A DNA stretch of 64,000 nt. It comes from Sipunculus nudus. Taxonomy: Eukaryota > Annelida > Sipuncula > Golfingiida > Sipunculidae. The stretch is from the NCBI GenBank assembly GCA_026874595.1, contig CM049312.1:66932929-66996928 (forward strand), given 5' to 3'. Position 1 is the first letter of the stretch, and every line of letters starts with the position of its first letter. Below the pieces are notes generated by a model. The model was not told the origin of the DNA. It saw nothing but the letters and a program-made list of their open reading frames with translations, and did not search any database. Shown one piece after another: positions 7,857 through 18,346 of this stretch. The position numbers were made by a program, and so were the translations under genes.

Positions 7857-10800
7857 ATGAGTGTATCTTGTCCAAATGCTCCTGGATATTTGAACGCAGT
7901 AAATGTAACGATGGATTGTCAGCATTTTGTCTTTTGCCGTAGGGTGTCATGCAAGAACGAAGGTCTGGTGCCCTATGCACCTTCCGAATCATTGAAGCGT
8001 AAGCTCCAAGTGCGTGGCACGAATTTTAAAAAACGCGGCCGTAAACCTTGGGATCTTTGGGTTGAAAGGACGTCTGTTGACACTAGCCCTTGTGAAAATG
8101 GGTTCATCCTCGGGTTTGATCCTACGACATGGACTCCAGTGGCGATCATACACCTGTACACGGGTTTCTTGATGTATCGGGCAGATACCCAAAGTTTGTT
8201 TTGGAGGGGCTACATTTCCAATGACACAAAGGTGAACGGGTCGGTGTCACTAGGTGCGCACTTGAGCCAACTGATCAAGTTACCAGACCCTTACTTGTTT
8301 CACACTGTGCATGCCGACTGGAAGGGCCTGACAGGGGCATTTCAAGGAAGACATATGCAACCGGGTTTCATGGATATGGGAGTTCGCCGATTCAACCAAG
8401 ACGCGAATGCCATAGAGTCAGGGCTGGCCCCGTGCGACGCAGACAGTGCATGGGGGAACTGCCGTTCATCTTTCATAGAGTCCCTACCGGTTGAATTCCA
8501 GGGTGATGGGGATATCTCAACAGCCCTCGATCTTCACAATGCAGGTGACCAATGGCGGGAAAATGAAGAACACTTAGTGCGGGATGCGGGGGCAGCTGTC
8601 CTGACGTACGAGACGGTTCATCTTTCAGGCAAACGTTACAGGCTGCTACTAGCTGACCTACTGCCACAAAATGGGAAAAACCATAAATCGTGCAACGCGT
8701 CTGACAAACGCTGGCAAAATACTGCCGACCCGTCGGACGAAAGTCTACACACGTGTGACTGTTACAGCTACCGTCTGAAGGATCACCCAGTTCTGTGGAA
8801 GGCCTTAACACCCACGTCTTACGCCCTCTGCGAACTGGATAATTTCGAACTGGCTCCGGCCTGGGTATGCGTCTGGACAGCAGACAAACATCGGGAGGAC
8901 AAAAGCGCCGTTGACACATCACGCAACTTGGACAACCTCTTGGGACGGGAGCGATTTGCGACCGTGCGGGCTAAATGCCACCAGTGGATGAACAAACTTC
9001 TGTGCTTGATCGCTGACGCCGCCAAAACAGGCGTACCATCCGAGGACACGCAACTACGGCATTTAGAAAAAAGACAGAAACGAAATTTAAGTATTTGTTC
9101 ACAACCGAGCCTACACGGCACAGAGAAATGGGTCGCGTCGACCTGTAGACAGAAGAAACAAACAGAGTTACCACACCTTTCATGGTTGGACACAGCCTGG
9201 GCTGACAAAGCCGAAAAACTAGGTTTGACCACCTCGGAGCTTGCTGCGTACAACTGTGAGCGGGTCGCCAGGTTGGTTGCAGTCCCTCGGGCACAGCTCC
9301 CGAAACTTACAGCAGACAGCAAAAGCCAATCTACAACGAAAGCATATGGGGTGGACCATCCGTCATTCGTTCAGAGTAAACCCGGCGTTACGTTCGAGGA
9401 ATACGACAGCGACGTGGACGAAGACATATCACAACATGCTGCCACAGCAAAGGAGACTTTTTCCGGTGAGGCAACGTCGGCAAGTACGTCTGCAAGTGAC
9501 GACACAGTTTTGCCTGTAGAAAGGCCAAAAGAGGCTACCAGTGTGACCCCTGTGTGGTTGTGCGATATAATGGGGAAGGTCATGGCAGCGTACGTGTACA
9601 TGTGTGTGAACTATGTGTCGAGATGCAGAGGGACGGGTGTCGCACGTTTGAAGTCTCACGTGAGGCAATCGATGCGTTTGCGGGAGCGGAGAAAGGATGA
9701 ACCGCCTGATGCAGACGTTGTCCTGTTTTACCTGCTGTCCCCCGAGCTGCCACAACACCACGTATACATACGGCTTATGGGCGACATGTGCAAGGAGGAC
9801 AAGATTGCCCTGAAGGTGTTGTTGACGGCTGCTGCTGACGTGGTGGGGTTCAGCGCTGCAGACTGTTTCGAGAATGGGTCGCTGTCCACCGATGATACCC
9901 CATACAGCAGACAGAGGATTCAGGAGGGCGATGTTTACGTAGGCGCGGTATGGCCACTGTCTGAACGAACCTGCGTCAGAGAAGAACCAGAACAAGCGTT
10001 CCGTTTGTTGCTGGAAAAATGCAGGGAGAAGTGGGACGATTCAGTGTCCCGACGGGATTCCCTGTGGTCATATATGCCGACAACGGATAACATGCTGTGG
10101 GATAAAGGATGCGAGCACGCCCAGATCCAGACATCGGCACAAGTGCGACGCATGGCCGGGTGGCTGGGTCTGCACCTTTCAGGAAAGACGGCGATCTACC
10201 TGTTAGCGACATGCATACCCGACTGTATGGGTAATGCATGCGATCGAACAAAAGCAGGAGGGGCTTCCCCGTTGGTCAACATGATAATGGAGGACATCGT
10301 CCTGAGCCAGGCGATGAAACCAAAGACGGCAAAGGAACAGGACCTCTTGGTGTCGGGCGACTGGTGGGACTGTGGGAAAACAGACCTCTGGACACAACGG
10401 CTGTCGCTTTTGAACATAGAGGATAAATGGAAAGCAAAGATCGCACGGCATTTGAAACCGTTGGGAATATGGGTGCTGCATTTTGTGGAAAGGTTCATGC
10501 ACGCCCACGTTACGAGTGGTTCAAGTTCAAATAACGTGGTGCACGCCCGTTTCCGGGCGGGCAGCTACTTGGCCACTACCCTGTTGTTGAAAGCCATCGG
10601 GCGGCTGTGCGGAATGTGCCTCTTATTTTTGCGTCGGCTACCTGTCCCTCCGACGGACGCTAAGGAGGCGCCAACGCTTAGACAAAAACGGGTCAACTTT
10701 TTGCGCCGAAGGGCACAAAACATAAACAACATCTGCGTGCACATCGCAGAAAGGTTGCTTGACACAGGATCCGAATCAGATGAGCTGCGGGCACACATGC

Positions 10801-11105
10801 GCTGCATGATCACAAGAAAAGCACCATTATTCCTGTGGGATCCCTCCCGTCCAAACCTATCTGGATACCTGAAGCGTTGCATAAAGGATTCCTGCCCTGC
10901 AGTATCGACTGGACAGACCGAAAGATGGCTGAGGAGCATCACCCAATATAAGGCGGTGGCCAGTGGTAACAGCCAGTCCGCCTTGTGGGATATACACACG
11001 TGCATCCACGGCACGCCGTTTACTGCACAAGACAGCGTGACAGATGTTCACAGCTCTCCTGTTTGGAATGACTTTTGCGTTTGGATGAAAACGCACGTGT
11101 TTTAA
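7857..11105 (+). CDS. Unassigned large protein (1,082 aa)
   Basis: I do not recognise this protein. It starts at a genuine ATG and is followed after 9 bp by the next gene on the same strand. The N-terminal 450 residues are rich in Trp, Cys and aromatic residues, like a folded globular domain. Residues about 490-560 form an acidic Ser/Thr/Asp-rich disordered linker, and the C-terminal 500 residues look helical with several Arg/Lys-rich stretches. There is no signal peptide or clear membrane segment, and no nucleotide-binding, polymerase or nuclease motif. Size alone would fit an inner-tegument protein, a capsid protein or the third helicase-primase subunit, but none is supported. Confidence 0.7.
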   Translation: MSVSCPNAPGYLNAVNVTMDCQHFVFCRRVSCKNEGLVPYAPSESLKRKLQVRGTNFKKRGRKPWDLWVERTSVDTSPCENGFILGFDPTTWTPVAIIHLYTGFLMYRADTQSLFWRGYISNDTKVNGSVSLGAHLSQLIKLPDPYLFHTVHADWKGLTGAFQGRHMQPGFMDMGVRRFNQDANAIESGLAPCDADSAWGNCRSSFIESLPVEFQGDGDISTALDLHNAGDQWRENEEHLVRDAGAAVLTYETVHLSGKRYRLLLADLLPQNGKNHKSCNASDKRWQNTADPSDESLHTCDCYSYRLKDHPVLWKALTPTSYALCELDNFELAPAWVCVWTADKHREDKSAVDTSRNLDNLLGRERFATVRAKCHQWMNKLLCLIADAAKTGVPSEDTQLRHLEKRQKRNLSICSQPSLHGTEKWVASTCRQKKQTELPHLSWLDTAWADKAEKLGLTTSELAAYNCERVARLVAVPRAQLPKLTADSKSQSTTKAYGVDHPSFVQSKPGVTFEEYDSDVDEDISQHAATAKETFSGEATSASTSASDDTVLPVERPKEATSVTPVWLCDIMGKVMAAYVYMCVNYVSRCRGTGVARLKSHVRQSMRLRERRKDEPPDADVVLFYLLSPELPQHHVYIRLMGDMCKEDKIALKVLLTAAADVVGFSAADCFENGSLSTDDTPYSRQRIQEGDVYVGAVWPLSERTCVREEPEQAFRLLLEKCREKWDDSVSRRDSLWSYMPTTDNMLWDKGCEHAQIQTSAQVRRMAGWLGLHLSGKTAIYLLATCIPDCMGNACDRTKAGGASPLVNMIMEDIVLSQAMKPKTAKEQDLLVSGDWWDCGKTDLWTQRLSLLNIEDKWKAKIARHLKPLGIWVLHFVERFMHAHVTSGSSSNNVVHARFRAGSYLATTLLLKAIGRLCGMCLLFLRRLPVPPTDAKEAPTLRQKRVNFLRRRAQNINNICVHIAERLLDTGSESDELRAHMRCMITRKAPLFLWDPSRPNLSGYLKRCIKDSCPAVSTGQTERWLRSITQYKAVASGNSQSALWDIHTCIHGTPFTAQDSVTDVHSSPVWNDFCVWMKTHVF

Positions 11106-11114
11106 AAATCACGA

Positions 11115-13412
11115 ATGTCGTCTGTATCGTATCACGCGCCATCAGCGACGCGCCCTCGAGATGGGGGCGATTCGACCACCACCACCGAATCCGTCATTCA
11201 CGCTCACACCCAATTTCTACGGGGGTTATGCCGGGCGATATTCCTCACGCAGTACCAAACAGCGGACAAGGCCGGTCTGGACGGATTTCTCACACAAAGC
11301 GTAAAACATGCGATCCGAGATTCAGGTCTCGCTGCCTTCAAAATTACGCAGTGTGATCTGTCAACAGAAGAGGTTTTTCTGTTAAGATGCGTAGCTCAAC
11401 CACTGCTGTTCGACCCCGAAGGTGTTGACCGGTTATCGGACTTGTGTTCCTTCTTTGAGACGGGAGGCCCGAATGCAACTGCATGGTTGTATACTTACAA
11501 TCTGGGACTGCGGTTTTACAAGTGGTTCTGTCACAATTGGTCCAATGATACTGATCGACAGAGAGAATCGGGTTTTGCGCAAGACGTTTCTTTGGTTTAT
11601 GACCTGTGCTGCGCGTGCAGTCTGAGTGTTATACCCTTTAGAAGGGACGTGGACGATGACGCACATGCCGCTTGCCTGTCGCGGGCCAGAGAATACAGGC
11701 GTCGTCTGAGACGCGTCTTCCTACATGAAAGTTTAAGCGATTGCCTGTCAATAGATGTAGAGCTACAGGAGGCCATAATCAACTGTATATACGAATTCGG
11801 AAGCGGCGCATCCGCCCCAGCACGCCAATGGTACCTGTCGCTGTCCGAAAACCTGATACAAACCACAAAAGGGGAAGGCTCAGGAGACGCAGCAGACGAG
11901 CAGGGCGTGACGGAGCACGCAGAGATGCCCACACCGTCTTGCCTGGGTGAAGTCATACGCAACAGGATTTCATTTTTCCGTGAGGTTTGTTCTTCTGCCC
12001 AGCCCACGTTTGCCCCAGCGGATGAAAGCAACGGCGACCAGGGTAATTCGGAAACGTGGCAGCGGGCGTGTTCTGAACCTGTTGCTCCGAGTTTGGTACA
12101 CGTATCCTCGTTGAACGCAGTTGAACACCTTAGCCGTGTAAACCTTTGCCGCTCCACTTCCGCCAGGGCGGTAGCCGTATCATTACCAAATGGCTGCATT
12201 GTGAACGCGGGTCCAGACCCCAGGACTGATCTGTTCTCAGGTATGGGGCCTATCATGAAACATTGGCTAAACCGTTGCAAGACGGCGTGTAGCGAAAAGC
12301 GACCGCATGCGCTGTCCCAGCAGCGAACGGGTCACATGGAAGCAGTTATCCTCCATAAAATTAAGAACATGAGTAAAATGCTGCGACGCACCGTGTTTGT
12401 ACCACTCGGAAGGGGACCGGCTGTCATGAGTGTCGGAACAAACAATGTAGAAAACAAATCACAAGAAGCAGACCTTGTAGGTTTCGTGTTACGTTCCTTT
12501 ATACAGGAAAGGTACCGTTGGCAGATGTACAGCACGATATCAGATACGTTGGCTGGTGGACTAGAATACATAACATTCTTGAAGGTTGCGTGCTCGCTGT
12601 GCCAGGCCAAGTGCGTCCGGAAGCCATTCATAACAGAGTTCACCCGCAGCGTTTGCGTTGACGTAGATCGTCTGAACAAGGGCGGAAAATGTCAACCCCG
12701 CTTCGTGCACACACCGAGCCTGCGGGTGGGAACTCCTTACGGAGGGTTCTCAGTCACAGCCCTGCCCTTGTCATGGCACAGGGTTTACGAAGCCCCTGCT
12801 CCGCCTGCGATGGCAAAACGGATTTCGCGTGAACTGTACGTGCACGCCGAACGCCACATGATGCTCTGTTCCGGTGACAGGCACGGGGTACCGATGGCTT
12901 ACGTCATATCCGGGCGGTTCGGTCCAGTGACAGTCACAGGATCTACGAAGGACCCTCCCGCCGTGGTAGGGACGCCGAGATGCACCGGGAAGAAAAAAGG
13001 TTGCGTATCGAAAGCATCGCTGTGCGTCGTGCAGGTATGCAATGGTGAGAGAACGTGCTACGAACTTGTCCACACCATCGGGGAAGGCTTCGAGAACGCA
13101 GTTTGCTGTTCCTGCGACGCAAAAAACGCACAAGCGCTTCAGAGAGCGACGTGCGTGCGTCATTTCGAAGACACACACTTCCACGGACCCTCATCGAGCT
13201 GGAACGAGAACACAAACGTAACAGAGCTGTCGCTCCATGAAAAGAGAGTGAAGCATGTCGTGGGTCTTTTCCGGAACAGAATCCCGCAAAAACACCTGTG
13301 TCAAGGTTGCCTTTGTTGGTATGCATGTGATTGCGCGATGCACTTGCATGACAGCATTCACGAATACATGCGTGTTTTTAGCCTTCCCGAACTGACAGGC
13401 GGAACAGCATGA
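11115..13412 (+). CDS. Unassigned cysteine-rich protein (765 aa)
   Basis: This protein has no recognised family. The N-terminal half is helical and polar, with an acidic linker near residues 255-280. The C-terminal half is cysteine-rich, with CSLC near residue 495, CCSC near 660 and a cluster CQGC-x3-ACDC near 735-745 followed by histidines, which suggests structural zinc. Cys-rich proteins of about this size include the second terminase subunit (UL28, zinc-binding) and UL32; a packaging role is possible but unproven. It begins 9 bp after the preceding stop and probably shares regulation with its neighbours. Confidence 0.65.
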   Translation: MSSVSYHAPSATRPRDGGDSTTTTESVIHAHTQFLRGLCRAIFLTQYQTADKAGLDGFLTQSVKHAIRDSGLAAFKITQCDLSTEEVFLLRCVAQPLLFDPEGVDRLSDLCSFFETGGPNATAWLYTYNLGLRFYKWFCHNWSNDTDRQRESGFAQDVSLVYDLCCACSLSVIPFRRDVDDDAHAACLSRAREYRRRLRRVFLHESLSDCLSIDVELQEAIINCIYEFGSGASAPARQWYLSLSENLIQTTKGEGSGDAADEQGVTEHAEMPTPSCLGEVIRNRISFFREVCSSAQPTFAPADESNGDQGNSETWQRACSEPVAPSLVHVSSLNAVEHLSRVNLCRSTSARAVAVSLPNGCIVNAGPDPRTDLFSGMGPIMKHWLNRCKTACSEKRPHALSQQRTGHMEAVILHKIKNMSKMLRRTVFVPLGRGPAVMSVGTNNVENKSQEADLVGFVLRSFIQERYRWQMYSTISDTLAGGLEYITFLKVACSLCQAKCVRKPFITEFTRSVCVDVDRLNKGGKCQPRFVHTPSLRVGTPYGGFSVTALPLSWHRVYEAPAPPAMAKRISRELYVHAERHMMLCSGDRHGVPMAYVISGRFGPVTVTGSTKDPPAVVGTPRCTGKKKGCVSKASLCVVQVCNGERTCYELVHTIGEGFENAVCCSCDAKNAQALQRATCVRHFEDTHFHGPSSSWNENTNVTELSLHEKRVKHVVGLFRNRIPQKHLCQGCLCWYACDCAMHLHDSIHEYMRVFSLPELTGGTA

Positions 13413-13421
13413 TCCACATCC

Positions 13422-13438
13422 GACACCTTTTATTTGTG
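13422..13438 (+). promoter_or_regulatory. 17-bp element shared by two consecutive genes, copy 1
   Basis: The sequence GACACCTTTTATTTGTG lies 10 bp after the preceding stop and about 90 bp before the next ATG. An identical 17-mer occurs at 14619-14635 before the next gene. The TATTTG core resembles the non-canonical TATT boxes of late herpesvirus promoters, so this is a candidate late promoter. Confidence 0.4.
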
Positions 13439-13526
13439 ACGGAGACCTGTGGTTGCGTCACACGATGTACAATTCAGTCCTGGGAGCAAAGTGCATTTTG
13501 TTCATATCACGAATACATCCGCACTC

Positions 13527-14603
13527 ATGGACACGGCAGATCATACCACAAAGAATACCCGCAATCGCGAGTCAATGGCCGCTCTTCACCATATAGCTGC
13601 CATAGCCACAAGCCAGGAAACGCAGGACGGGCCCGCACCTCTGCCAGGCGTGACAGTCCGCGAACAGAAAATGGACCAGGAAGCGTTAGAAAACTGGTTG
13701 GGCGCAGGAATGTTAGAATGTGCGGAAGACGCACGGGTGCAACCGAAAAGGAAAAAGATCGAGAAAAAGGAAATGATTCATGCAACCAAGTCAAAGAGCC
13801 AACAATGCCGTTCTGACCGTACGCTCCGCGGAAAAAGCAAGTTACGTTTATCTTCTTCCGTCGCGCAACCTAAACCGAATCAGAACATTCAAACAACTGC
13901 CAGCACCCCACAAACGCCCTCTGAGACGAAGTATGACAAACATCCCAGCACAACTCCAGACACTACGGATGTCACGTCTCTTGATACGCATTCAACGAAA
14001 CGCCACCGGCCATGTTCTGTTCACGGATCCTTGGAGCCTGTGCCACCGGGGGACCGCCAGTTCCCTCACCCCCATTCTGTGCTGGTACAATGCAAGCATC
14101 CTAAAATGAACCGCTACATAGAAAATATGATATCCACACAGGGATATCTAATGGAGGAAATGGATCCAGTGACCGGGGCCGTCCATCGCCTGTGGTATGT
14201 CCACTTGGAAGACTTGGTAAAAAGGGACGGCGCTCCCGTGAGACCGTGCACCGACGTGCGCTTGTATGACCTAGCACCTGTAACGGACACGACGATTGAT
14301 GATGACGACGAGCCCTTAGAATACCCCGCTTACTGTGTCTTGTGCAAACCTTCACAAGACAACGGCGCAAAAGCCGTCCGCGTCACAAACAAGCGGGACG
14401 ACGGACAAGAACGCCCGATGAACCTGGCGATGGACATTCAGACGCGCAAGCCTTTGTTTATGGTTGAAGCCAACGAAATGTATGAAAGCAAGGCATCGCA
14501 CCATGGCGGCGTGCCTACCGTGTTTGTCGTTTGCTCTGACCCCGAATCCGTCTTCTACAAAAAGATGAAGGAAATGGGATGCACGTGCGGTGACACGGAC
14601 TAG
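13527..14603 (+). CDS. Unassigned basic protein (358 aa)
   Basis: I do not recognise this protein. I chose the ATG at 13527; the frame is open upstream only to a GTG at 13449. Residues 1-150 are low-complexity and basic, including KRKKIEKKE, a possible nuclear localisation signal. The C-terminal half looks folded, with conserved-looking Cys (YCVLC; CTCG at the end) and acidic residues. It sits in a same-strand series of genes at 7.9-15.4 kb. Confidence 0.65.
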   Translation: MDTADHTTKNTRNRESMAALHHIAAIATSQETQDGPAPLPGVTVREQKMDQEALENWLGAGMLECAEDARVQPKRKKIEKKEMIHATKSKSQQCRSDRTLRGKSKLRLSSSVAQPKPNQNIQTTASTPQTPSETKYDKHPSTTPDTTDVTSLDTHSTKRHRPCSVHGSLEPVPPGDRQFPHPHSVLVQCKHPKMNRYIENMISTQGYLMEEMDPVTGAVHRLWYVHLEDLVKRDGAPVRPCTDVRLYDLAPVTDTTIDDDDEPLEYPAYCVLCKPSQDNGAKAVRVTNKRDDGQERPMNLAMDIQTRKPLFMVEANEMYESKASHHGGVPTVFVVCSDPESVFYKKMKEMGCTCGDTD

Positions 14604-14618
14604 AAATCGCGCACGGTA

Positions 14619-14635
14619 GACACCTTTTATTTGTG
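14619..14635 (+). promoter_or_regulatory. 17-bp element shared by two consecutive genes, copy 2
   Basis: This is identical to the element at 13422-13438. It lies 16 bp after the preceding stop and about 40 bp before the ATG at 14673, the same arrangement as copy 1. Confidence 0.4.
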
Positions 14636-14672
14636 TTTGTCACAACGTCTGTTGTGCCCCCCGAACAAAAGT

Positions 14673-15389
14673 ATGACTCTTGAAACTATGCACCGCACAA
14701 CCGGTAGAAAGACCCGCCTGTCTGCTACGGTTCCCGGAAGTGGAACACCAAACTCTAACAGTCGTGTCACAGATTACGTGTTGAACACGCTGCACCTCGA
14801 ATCAGATGGAATCCTTCTTTACTGGTGCCTCGACAGCGGTTCGGATGTTCACGTGTTTTTCAACCTGGCGACGAGTGGTGATAAAACGGTCGTATTCCAC
14901 GTCACAGGAAACAGAGTTCTTGTACGGTCAACGGATCTCGACATGCAGTTCAAACGATGGTTGGGGTCAGATTCCGCACGGCACAGCACTTCAGACACCA
15001 GTGTTGACGTCGAGACGGACTCCACGTCAGTTTGTATTTGGCAGGCTGGAGACGAGCGCGTCTCGTTCATACGCGGGAAGGGAAAAGGGAAGCTGAACCG
15101 TTTCGTGCGTGGGATGAAACAAACATTTCGCGGACAACGCGGAGGACCCGCCGGGCTGTTGACAGGGCCCTTGCCTGCGGATATCGTGATCGGAGTGTCG
15201 TCGTCGAACGCTGTTAACGCCAGCATAACTCGTCACCCGTGGGAAGACGTCACGAGTTACATTTTCCCCGACGCCGGTTCTATATCGATGAACTTGGGTC
15301 TACCAGGGACAGTGAGAGCTGATCTGAACGACGTGTTGCGTGTTTGTTGCTGTATTTTTCATATCGTTCGTCAGCAAAGTTTACCGTGA
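14673..15389 (+). CDS. Unassigned protein (238 aa)
   Basis: No family is recognised. I chose the ATG at 14673, the first in frame downstream of the 17-bp element; the frame continues upstream only to a TTG. The N-terminus is basic and Ser/Thr-rich. The body alternates hydrophobic and polar residues, suggesting beta structure, and a basic patch (GKGKGKLNRFVRG) lies near the middle. It has no signal peptide or membrane segment. It is the last gene of the + strand series and ends convergently with the gB gene. Confidence 0.6.
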   Translation: MTLETMHRTTGRKTRLSATVPGSGTPNSNSRVTDYVLNTLHLESDGILLYWCLDSGSDVHVFFNLATSGDKTVVFHVTGNRVLVRSTDLDMQFKRWLGSDSARHSTSDTSVDVETDSTSVCIWQAGDERVSFIRGKGKGKLNRFVRGMKQTFRGQRGGPAGLLTGPLPADIVIGVSSSNAVNASITRHPWEDVTSYIFPDAGSISMNLGLPGTVRADLNDVLRVCCCIFHIVRQQSLP

Positions 15390-15612
15390 ACACCCGACAT
15401 TTTGTTATAGTTCACAGTTCGGATATATACGGATTCAGGCACATGTATATCACTTGTTTGCTTTTCAATAAACGACAACAACTGACACGTTTTCTTGTTA
15501 CTTTTATTGATCATTATACAATGGTGGAAAGAGGGGGGGGGGTGGTCCATTACTTGTACAGTTGCATACAAGACAACCCATAGGTCTATATAAGACGTAT
15601 ACGTTTTTTATT
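15390..15612. terminator. Convergent 3' region with poly(A) signals for both strands
   Basis: AATAAA at 15467-15472 serves the + strand gene ending at 15389. On the minus strand an AATAAA at 15612-15607 follows the gB stop codon directly. A run of about nine guanines near 15532-15541 lies between them. Confidence 0.6.
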
Positions 15613-18171
15613 TTAATATACGCTAGGCCATATGGACAATTTGTCCCGTCTTGTCGATCTTTTATTCCATTTCTTGCCCCACATGTCCTTTTCAGCGTTC
15701 ACAATGTTATCTTTTCCTGTTTTCCCCAGCAGACGGGTTTGCTCGCCTTTTCCCGTCGGTTCGTCTTCTCCCTCGGACGACGACGACGTAGAGGAGGAAC
15801 TCGACGACGTGGACGACCGACGGTCTCTGATAACAACCGTTGGCACCCCGCTTTTCCTGTCTCTGTACTTGACGTAGGCTCCGTGCCCCGCTTGCACGGT
15901 CAGGGCTGTCATTTGTCTTAGGAGTACAAAAAAGGCATAAACGCCACCGATACCCACCATTATCCCCAGTATAAAAGCGATCACCTTACCAGCAAGTGTA
16001 CCGAGGAATCCCAAAATCCCAGAAAGGAGTTTACCGAAGAAATCCAACGCACCATTGAATACTGTGCCAACGGCGCTGCCGATGCCGTTGATTATGTCGG
16101 AAGCGATTTTCCCCAGGTCTGGGTCATTGCTGGTGTAAACCTGATACATGGCCATCGTCCAACGTAAATGGCGATCGGAAACGCGCATCTGGTTCGCGTT
16201 TTCCAGCATAGACATGAGATCGAGCTCGCCTTCGATTTCCTTGTCCGTGTAAGGGTTTTCCATGATGGGGACATCGGCCTCTATCGGTGGCAGGAAATCG
16301 GTGACGTCCCGCAGGGCGGGATCGACGTCATCCACTATGTAGCCGTAATTCATATCACGGATGTAATTTTCAGAAGGCAGGTCCGACAACACCGCAAATT
16401 CGGTTTCGGTCCCGTTTTCGTCCGGCAGGGTGATAAGAGTGTAGTTTTTGTACGTGAGCGGTACCTCGTTGATGTAAAAACGCAACATGTTCGGGTAGCG
16501 GCAGGATTCCGTGTACTTGGGCGGGATCACGATCCGTCCGTCATCCATGGCCTGGCCCCGCAGAGGTTCCATGTCCTTTATCCCGGTCATGTTGGCCGTC
16601 CTGTTGCCCCCGTCCGCCGGGTCATTGAAGTATATGAGAGGCCTGCTGTAGCACAACGATTTGCCCTCGCCGACCTCCAGACTGCGGGCAAGACGGAAGT
16701 CCGTTTCATTGAGGAACCTGCATCGGCTTATCTCGTAAACGCTGCCGCGCGGTTTGGCATACACGTCCCGCCCTAAGTACACAGACAGCACAGACGACGG
16801 GTTGACAATGGCAAGAGAACGCGCCATGTTGTGGTCGTAATAACTCTGAGCGCACCAAGTGTCCAGACGTTGACGCTGTTGCGAGTTCATCCAGTCCACA
16901 ATCTTCCCTGACACAAAATACCTCACGTTTTCCATTATTTCATTGGTCATCAGCAGCAGTTCCGACCTGGTTGCGTGGTCAATACTACGTCTTCGACGGG
17001 AAAGGTAATGCGTGCAGTTCAACGCGGCAGCCCCGTGAGCGTTGGCGTGCTGCTTCCTCTTGTACTCCTCACACAAGTGGTCATGGTTTACTACGCTTAC
17101 ATTCAGATGTACCGTGGAATGGTTGAGGTGGTTTTCGATTGCAGAAACGGGAACAGTGTCAGGTATCCAAGCGACGATCCCGTAATAGGTGTCCCAATAC
17201 ATTTCCGTGTAGTTCATTGAACTCAGCCTCTTTGACACGCAGTAGGGATGATCGATGGCACTGAGACTAGGTATCATATGTTTCTGTCGGTCAAATGTAA
17301 GCATTTGTTTGGCGTCCTCCAGCACCAAGTAGAAGCGCCCGTTGCCGTCACCCAGCTTAACCTTGGTTACGTTATGGTGTATCTCTGCCAGTACATAACC
17401 GCATGACATCGTAGGTTCGACTTTGTGCCAAACGATGACCCATTCGTCAGTGGTTATGTGACTGCCCAGTTCAAACGATCTGGCTCCCGTGCTCGACAGG
17501 TTCTGAGCCATGCCCAGCGACGTGTGCACAACCTGATACGGGGGAGAAGCGACAACATACACTTCTTTCATGATACAGTTGTGAGTGTACGTTTCCGGAT
17601 CGTACCCGAACGCGAACCAATTATACTTCACACTGACAGGTATGTTGCTGGAATACGTGACGTATCCGTCGTGGCTCATGCTGACATAATACAACATGTG
17701 CGTCTTGCCGTCGATCGTGCAGTCCCTTGTTGAGCGCCATTTCCGACACTCTTCTGCCGAGGGAGGCGCAATCGGGCGGTCCCATTTGTCAGTTATAAAT
17801 TTGTGACCAAACCAACCCGTGTACGTTTTTCTGTACGATACGAACCACTGGCAGGCCATGGCGTCGGTCCTGGTAGCTTGAATATTCCTCTTGAAAGTGA
17901 TAACCGTCCCGGTTTCGTGGTGGTCCTGTGCATGGTCAGCTGCATGGGGGCATCTGGGGTGAGGAGCGAAATGTACATATTTGGACGGCGTCCGCGGGTC
18001 ACAGAACCGCAGTCTGTTCAAACGTTCGTTCCCTTTCAGGTCCGCGTACGCACGTTGCGAGGTGTTAAGCGTAGTTATGTCGATGGCCGAAGAGGTGACG
18101 GCGCCGGACATTTGCTGGAAAGCAGTCACTGCGAAGCAAACACGCAGCACCCAAGACAATATTCCACACAT
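15613..18171 (-). CDS. gB: Envelope glycoprotein B, class III fusion protein
   Basis: This 852-residue protein has the full gB layout. A hydrophobic N-terminal signal peptide (about residues 1-25) precedes an ectodomain rich in Cys and N-x-S/T sites. A furin-type site RRRRS lies at about residues 392-396, followed by the conserved CYSRPLIYF block near 505. A long hydrophobic region then leads into the transmembrane segment (about 730-780), and the cytoplasmic tail of about 75 residues carries a Ser-rich acidic tract. gB trimers merge the viral and host membranes. I start at the ATG at 18171; an upstream GTG at 18204 is less likely. As in HSV-1, gB is followed on its 5' side by same-strand genes leading to a putative DNA-binding protein. 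Confidence 0.88.
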   Translation of the reverse strand: MCGILSWVLRVCFAVTAFQQMSGAVTSSAIDITTLNTSQRAYADLKGNERLNRLRFCDPRTPSKYVHFAPHPRCPHAADHAQDHHETGTVITFKRNIQATRTDAMACQWFVSYRKTYTGWFGHKFITDKWDRPIAPPSAEECRKWRSTRDCTIDGKTHMLYYVSMSHDGYVTYSSNIPVSVKYNWFAFGYDPETYTHNCIMKEVYVVASPPYQVVHTSLGMAQNLSSTGARSFELGSHITTDEWVIVWHKVEPTMSCGYVLAEIHHNVTKVKLGDGNGRFYLVLEDAKQMLTFDRQKHMIPSLSAIDHPYCVSKRLSSMNYTEMYWDTYYGIVAWIPDTVPVSAIENHLNHSTVHLNVSVVNHDHLCEEYKRKQHANAHGAAALNCTHYLSRRRRSIDHATRSELLLMTNEIMENVRYFVSGKIVDWMNSQQRQRLDTWCAQSYYDHNMARSLAIVNPSSVLSVYLGRDVYAKPRGSVYEISRCRFLNETDFRLARSLEVGEGKSLCYSRPLIYFNDPADGGNRTANMTGIKDMEPLRGQAMDDGRIVIPPKYTESCRYPNMLRFYINEVPLTYKNYTLITLPDENGTETEFAVLSDLPSENYIRDMNYGYIVDDVDPALRDVTDFLPPIEADVPIMENPYTDKEIEGELDLMSMLENANQMRVSDRHLRWTMAMYQVYTSNDPDLGKIASDIINGIGSAVGTVFNGALDFFGKLLSGILGFLGTLAGKVIAFILGIMVGIGGVYAFFVLLRQMTALTVQAGHGAYVKYRDRKSGVPTVVIRDRRSSTSSSSSSTSSSSEGEDEPTGKGEQTRLLGKTGKDNIVNAEKDMWGKKWNKRSTRRDKLSIWPSVY

Positions 18172-18346
18172 GGCCACAGACGTTGACGTTTCCGATGAAC
18201 ACACACGTGACGTCTACGCTAGACAACTAAACGGTGATAATACACGAACCGATCGACAAAGCATGAAAACGTGCTACGGGGGTCAATATAGTACATGTGG
18301 TCCGTGACAAATACTGACAAAAGAACACCGCATGTTTGTGCGTGAA

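Noticed and set aside
16168-16776. 202-codon + strand ORF inside gB
   Set aside because: It lies antisense to a well-supported gB gene and has no features of its own.
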